Source: Lichenostomus cassidix (lineage: Eukaryota > Chordata > Aves > Passeriformes > Meliphagidae). From it: a DNA stretch of 64,000 nucleotides. The notes beneath the pieces were generated by a model, which saw nothing but the letters and a program-made list of their open reading frames with translations, did no database searches and was not told the DNA's origin. Below, in pieces: positions 63,922 to 64,000 of this stretch (within the stretch, counting starts at the first letter, position 1; each line of letters starts with the position of its first letter). Made by a program: the position numbers and the translations under genes. The stretch spans positions 15,094,056 through 15,158,055 of the forward strand of contig CM039189.1 of the NCBI GenBank assembly GCA_008360975.2, given 5' to 3'.

Positions 63922-64000
63922 ATGCTCTTTTGTAATAACGACCATTGTCAGACTGCAATGTGATTATTTGTTTGGGAAACACTTTGTTTCTGGGTTACCC

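Larger units (their letters stand above)
60062..63940 (+). other. LRRC8C: LRRC8C 3'UTR (approximate end)
   Basis: The 3'UTR starts after the TAA at 60,059-60,061. Three AATAAA signals are visible: 60,213-60,218, 62,561-62,566 and 63,916-63,921. The last is followed by a T/G-rich stretch and is the best distal end, giving a 3'UTR of about 3.9 kb. Pumilio-type elements occur at 62,430-62,437 (TGTAAATA) and 63,391-63,398 (TGTATATA). A perfect 36-bp tandem duplication is at 61,870-61,941. No protein-coding frame in this stretch is credible. Confidence 0.7.

Noticed and set aside
1..64000. CRISPR arrays, operons, prophage, tRNA or rRNA genes
   Set aside because: No regularly spaced repeats, cloverleaf motifs or rRNA segments seen; the gene structure is eukaryotic with GT-AG introns.

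Overview
This window is vertebrate nuclear DNA and most likely avian. The two protein-coding genes are closely related to the mammalian orthologues. The clearly recognisable transposons are fragments of CR1 LINEs, the dominant avian retroposon, and one keeps the short ATTCTATG-type 3' tail typical of CR1. GC-rich CpG islands stand out from an AT-rich, intron-rich background. Long T/G-rich tracts would fit a songbird, but I cannot fix the species.

The window holds two tandem, same-strand genes for subunits of the volume-regulated anion channel (VRAC): LRRC8B (CpG island about 3.2-4.5 kb, coding exons 16,887-19,019 and 19,992-20,264, 3'UTR to about 23.2 kb) and LRRC8C (CpG island about 40.1-41.4 kb, coding exons 55,137-55,274 and 57,791-60,061, 3'UTR to about 63.94 kb). 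This is the order known from human 1p22 (LRRC8B-LRRC8C-LRRC8D), so LRRC8D would be expected beyond the right edge. Each gene has a noncoding first exon in a CpG island, a very long first intron (about 13 and 14.5 kb) and a coding region split by one phase-0 intron. The split falls at different places: after codon 711 in LRRC8B, inside the leucine-rich repeats, and after codon 46 in LRRC8C, at the end of the first membrane helix. Spliced products are 801 and 802 residues, with no frameshift or internal stop.

Layout: 1-3,200 upstream DNA with one possible short exon or exon relic; 3.2-4.5 kb LRRC8B promoter island; 3.9-16.9 kb LRRC8B intron 1 with a CR1 fragment; 16.9-23.2 kb LRRC8B coding exons and 3'UTR; 23.2-40.0 kb intergenic, with a dyad-rich candidate regulatory element near 29.1 kb, T/G-rich tracts and an old LINE relic; 40.0-41.4 kb LRRC8C promoter island with signs of a divergent promoter and a short arginine-rich upstream ORF; 41.4-55.1 kb LRRC8C intron 1; 55.1-64 kb LRRC8C coding exons, an intron containing a CR1 3' end, and a long 3'UTR with a perfect 36-bp tandem duplication.

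The two proteins act together in a known way: LRRC8B and LRRC8C join the obligatory subunit LRRC8A (not in this window) in hexameric plasma-membrane channels and tune their selectivity. I found no bacterial-type system, CRISPR array, tRNA, rRNA or intact transposon. The most interesting protein-level observation is a pair of extracellular cysteines in this LRRC8C (Cys62 and Cys306) that I do not recall from the human protein and that might form an extra disulfide.
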